Below are positions 13,291 to 14,708 of a stretch of 14,708 nucleotides of DNA, in pieces (the stretch's first letter is position 1; each line of letters begins with the position of its first letter). A model generated the notes under the pieces. It made no database searches. It saw only the letters and a list, made by a program, of their open reading frames with translations, and was not told where the DNA came from. The position numbers and the translations under genes were made by a program. Origin of the DNA: Candidatus Bathyarchaeota archaeon (GTDB taxonomy: Archaea; Thermoproteota; Bathyarchaeia; TCS64); contig WJJC01000039.1 in assembly GCA_014729945.1 (NCBI GenBank), forward strand, positions 1 through 14,708, written 5' to 3'.

Positions 13291-14478
13291 ATGGAACGCG
13301 CTATACAGGTATTACTAATATCAATTTTCGTTGCAATGCTGGGACTGGGCGTAGTCAGCCCAATAATGCCCTTATACGCAGAATCACTGGGAGCCACGTT
13401 CACACAGATTGGGTTACTAAGCAGCGCCTGGAGCATATCCCGTTTCCTATTCTCAGCTCCGGCTGGAAAACTCAGTGATATGATTAGTAAGAAAAAAGTT
13501 ATAATGGCTGGACTAGGAGGATATGCCATAGTATCCCTTCTTTACATCATTGCTTGGGATTTTATATCACTATTATCATTCAGATTCCTACATGGAATAG
13601 GTTCAGCGATGGCCATTCCAGTAGCCATGGCTTACGCAGCAGACCTTGCGCCAGATGGTCAGGAGGGTAAATACATGGGCACTATGAACCTGGCGATGTT
13701 TGGGGGGATGGGTTTGGGGCCACTGTTAGGTGGATCACTCACAGATATGTTTAGTTTGAGTGCACCATTCTACCTAATGTGTGGGGGAACTGCCATCAGT
13801 CTATTACTTGTTCTTATATTCCTCCCAGATACAGGTAAAGCAATAGAAAACGAGGGTGAGGCTAGAGGGGGATTCCGAAAGATATTAACAAACCGAACTC
13901 TCCTCGCTAATTTCGTGTTTCGAACTGTGAACAGTATCGGGAGGGGTGCCATCTTCGGTTTTCTTACTATGTATATCTCAACCTCAATCACAGATGGGGG
14001 TCTTGGGTTATCGGTAACAATAGCCGGAACCGTACTCTCAGTCGGACAGCTTGCCAGTGCAGCATTACAGAGACCCTGCGGTATACTGGCTGATAAACAT
14101 AATAAAAGAAAACTAATCGTTTTAGGAGGAGTATTGAGCGCAATTGGCATAGCTGGTTTTCCATTTTCCTCAACCTTTTTGCATCTGATGATATCCAGAT
14201 TAACGTTCTCAATTGGAAGCGCATTAATGACACCAGCTATGAGCGCAATCGAGGCTATAGAGGGGAGAAAATATGGTGTGGGTACAACCATGAGTGTTAT
14301 GCAGAGTAGCATGAGTCTAGGCAATATGGCTGGACCACTCTTATCCGGAGTAATAGCTGATATGTTAGGTCTCAAACCTATATTCTATGTGGGAACAGCA
14401 ATAAGCTTCACAGGTATTGCACTATTCCTATTCCTGCAACCCAAGGATGTAAATATAATCTCAGAGATCCTAAATTAG
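13291..14478 (+). CDS. MFS transporter, DHA1-like (12 TM) exporter
   Basis: A 395-residue, 12-TM major facilitator superfamily protein. Motif A is present between TM2 and TM3 (APAGKLSDMISKKKVIMAG) and as a second copy in the C-terminal half (GILADKHNKRKLIVLGG). A TM5 stretch GGMGLGPLLGG resembles antiporter motif C (GxxxGPxxGG), which points to a proton-driven exporter of small molecules. The acidic central linker (KAIENEGEARGG, about 188-200) joins the two halves. The substrate cannot be inferred. ATG at 13291 lies about 26 bases after a TATA box with no Shine-Dalgarno, so a leaderless mRNA is likely. It is transcribed divergently from fdhD from an overlapping promoter region. No U-tract terminator follows directly. 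Confidence 0.88.
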   Translation: MERAIQVLLISIFVAMLGLGVVSPIMPLYAESLGATFTQIGLLSSAWSISRFLFSAPAGKLSDMISKKKVIMAGLGGYAIVSLLYIIAWDFISLLSFRFLHGIGSAMAIPVAMAYAADLAPDGQEGKYMGTMNLAMFGGMGLGPLLGGSLTDMFSLSAPFYLMCGGTAISLLLVLIFLPDTGKAIENEGEARGGFRKILTNRTLLANFVFRTVNSIGRGAIFGFLTMYISTSITDGGLGLSVTIAGTVLSVGQLASAALQRPCGILADKHNKRKLIVLGGVLSAIGIAGFPFSSTFLHLMISRLTFSIGSALMTPAMSAIEAIEGRKYGVGTTMSVMQSSMSLGNMAGPLLSGVIADMLGLKPIFYVGTAISFTGIALFLFLQPKDVNIISEILN

Positions 14479-14695
14479 TAACAATCTCAAATCTAATTGG
14501 GATAATAATATGAACCCACAAGTCGATTAAAGGAATTGCCAATTATTGCTACCTCAGATTTGCTAAAAGGGTATATTATATTAGACCGGAACGTTGTAAA
14601 CGTGATAAACGAAAATATAGAATAATGAGATTTAAGAATAAAAAAAGGATTAAAGCCCCGATATTGGTATCTTTGGTTTAACAGGTGAAGATTTT
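14479..14695. other. AT-rich intergenic region
   Basis: This stretch holds no convincing gene; the longest ATG frame I read is 18 codons (14625-14681). TATA-like sequences (GTATATTATATTAG about 14569-14582, and ATTTAAGAATA about 14629-14639) could drive the gene starting at 14696. Confidence 0.4.
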
Positions 14696-14708
14696 ATGAC
14701 ATCTTCAA
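14696..14708 (+). CDS. Start of an unidentified gene (first four codons)
   Basis: ATG at 14696 follows AGGTGA (14683-14688) with seven bases between, a strong archaeal ribosome binding site, so a gene very probably begins here (reads M-T-S-S) and leaves the window. Nothing can be said about its product. Confidence 0.45.

Noticed and set aside
13770..14375. Minus-strand 201-codon ORF inside the MFS gene
   Set aside because: It is antisense to a clear 12-TM MFS protein and has no recognisable domain.
1..14708. Mobile elements, CRISPR arrays, tRNA or rRNA genes
   Set aside because: I saw no transposase, regularly spaced repeats, tRNA-like cloverleaf or rRNA sequence anywhere in the window.

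Overview
The window looks archaeal. The genes use ATG, GTG and TTG starts, and many start codons are preceded by either GGAGG/AGGTGA Shine-Dalgarno sequences or by an archaeal TATA-like box about 26 bases upstream, which suggests leaderless transcripts. U-tracts follow several stop codons, and the gene content (complex I/Fpo-type modules, an F420-type luciferase-like oxidoreductase) fits an anaerobic archaeon. I cannot assign a lineage from the sequence; an uncultured TACK- or Asgard-type archaeon is a guess.

The core, about 0.57-10.68 kb, is a complex I-like gene set in two divergent operons around a 236-base regulatory gap. The minus-strand operon (6616 down to 571) encodes the membrane arm: a NuoJ split in two, NuoK, and three antiporter-like subunits (NuoN/MrpD-like, NuoL, NuoM-like). 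The plus-strand operon (6853-10678) encodes NuoA, NuoB, NuoC, NuoD, NuoH and NuoI. No NADH- or F420H2-oxidising module (NuoEFG, FpoF) is present.

The key point is that the NuoD-like protein keeps all four [NiFe]-ligand cysteines (CGIC near the N-terminus, DPCFSC near the C-terminus) and a 29-residue C-terminal tail after DPCFSCTDR. A HycI-type maturation endopeptidase gene lies just downstream, converging on the operon. The complex is therefore best read as a group 4 membrane-bound [NiFe] hydrogenase, probably ferredoxin-linked and ion-pumping, and not as an NADH dehydrogenase. It mixes complex I traits (NuoA, long NuoL, NuoH quinone-site-like loop) with Mrp/Mbh traits (the NuoK- and second NuoJ-like proteins), so it resembles an intermediate between Mbh-type hydrogenases and complex I.

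The right side (10.75-14.71 kb) holds accessory genes: hycI; an LLM-class, probably F420-dependent, oxidoreductase; an FdhD-family protein lacking the usual CxxC sulfur-transfer motif; and a DHA1-like MFS exporter transcribed divergently from fdhD out of overlapping TATA boxes. The first 12 bases of another gene (start at 14696) end the window. The left edge holds the N-terminal part of an unrelated nuclease-fold-like protein on the minus strand. I see no tRNA, rRNA, CRISPR array, insertion sequence or attachment site.
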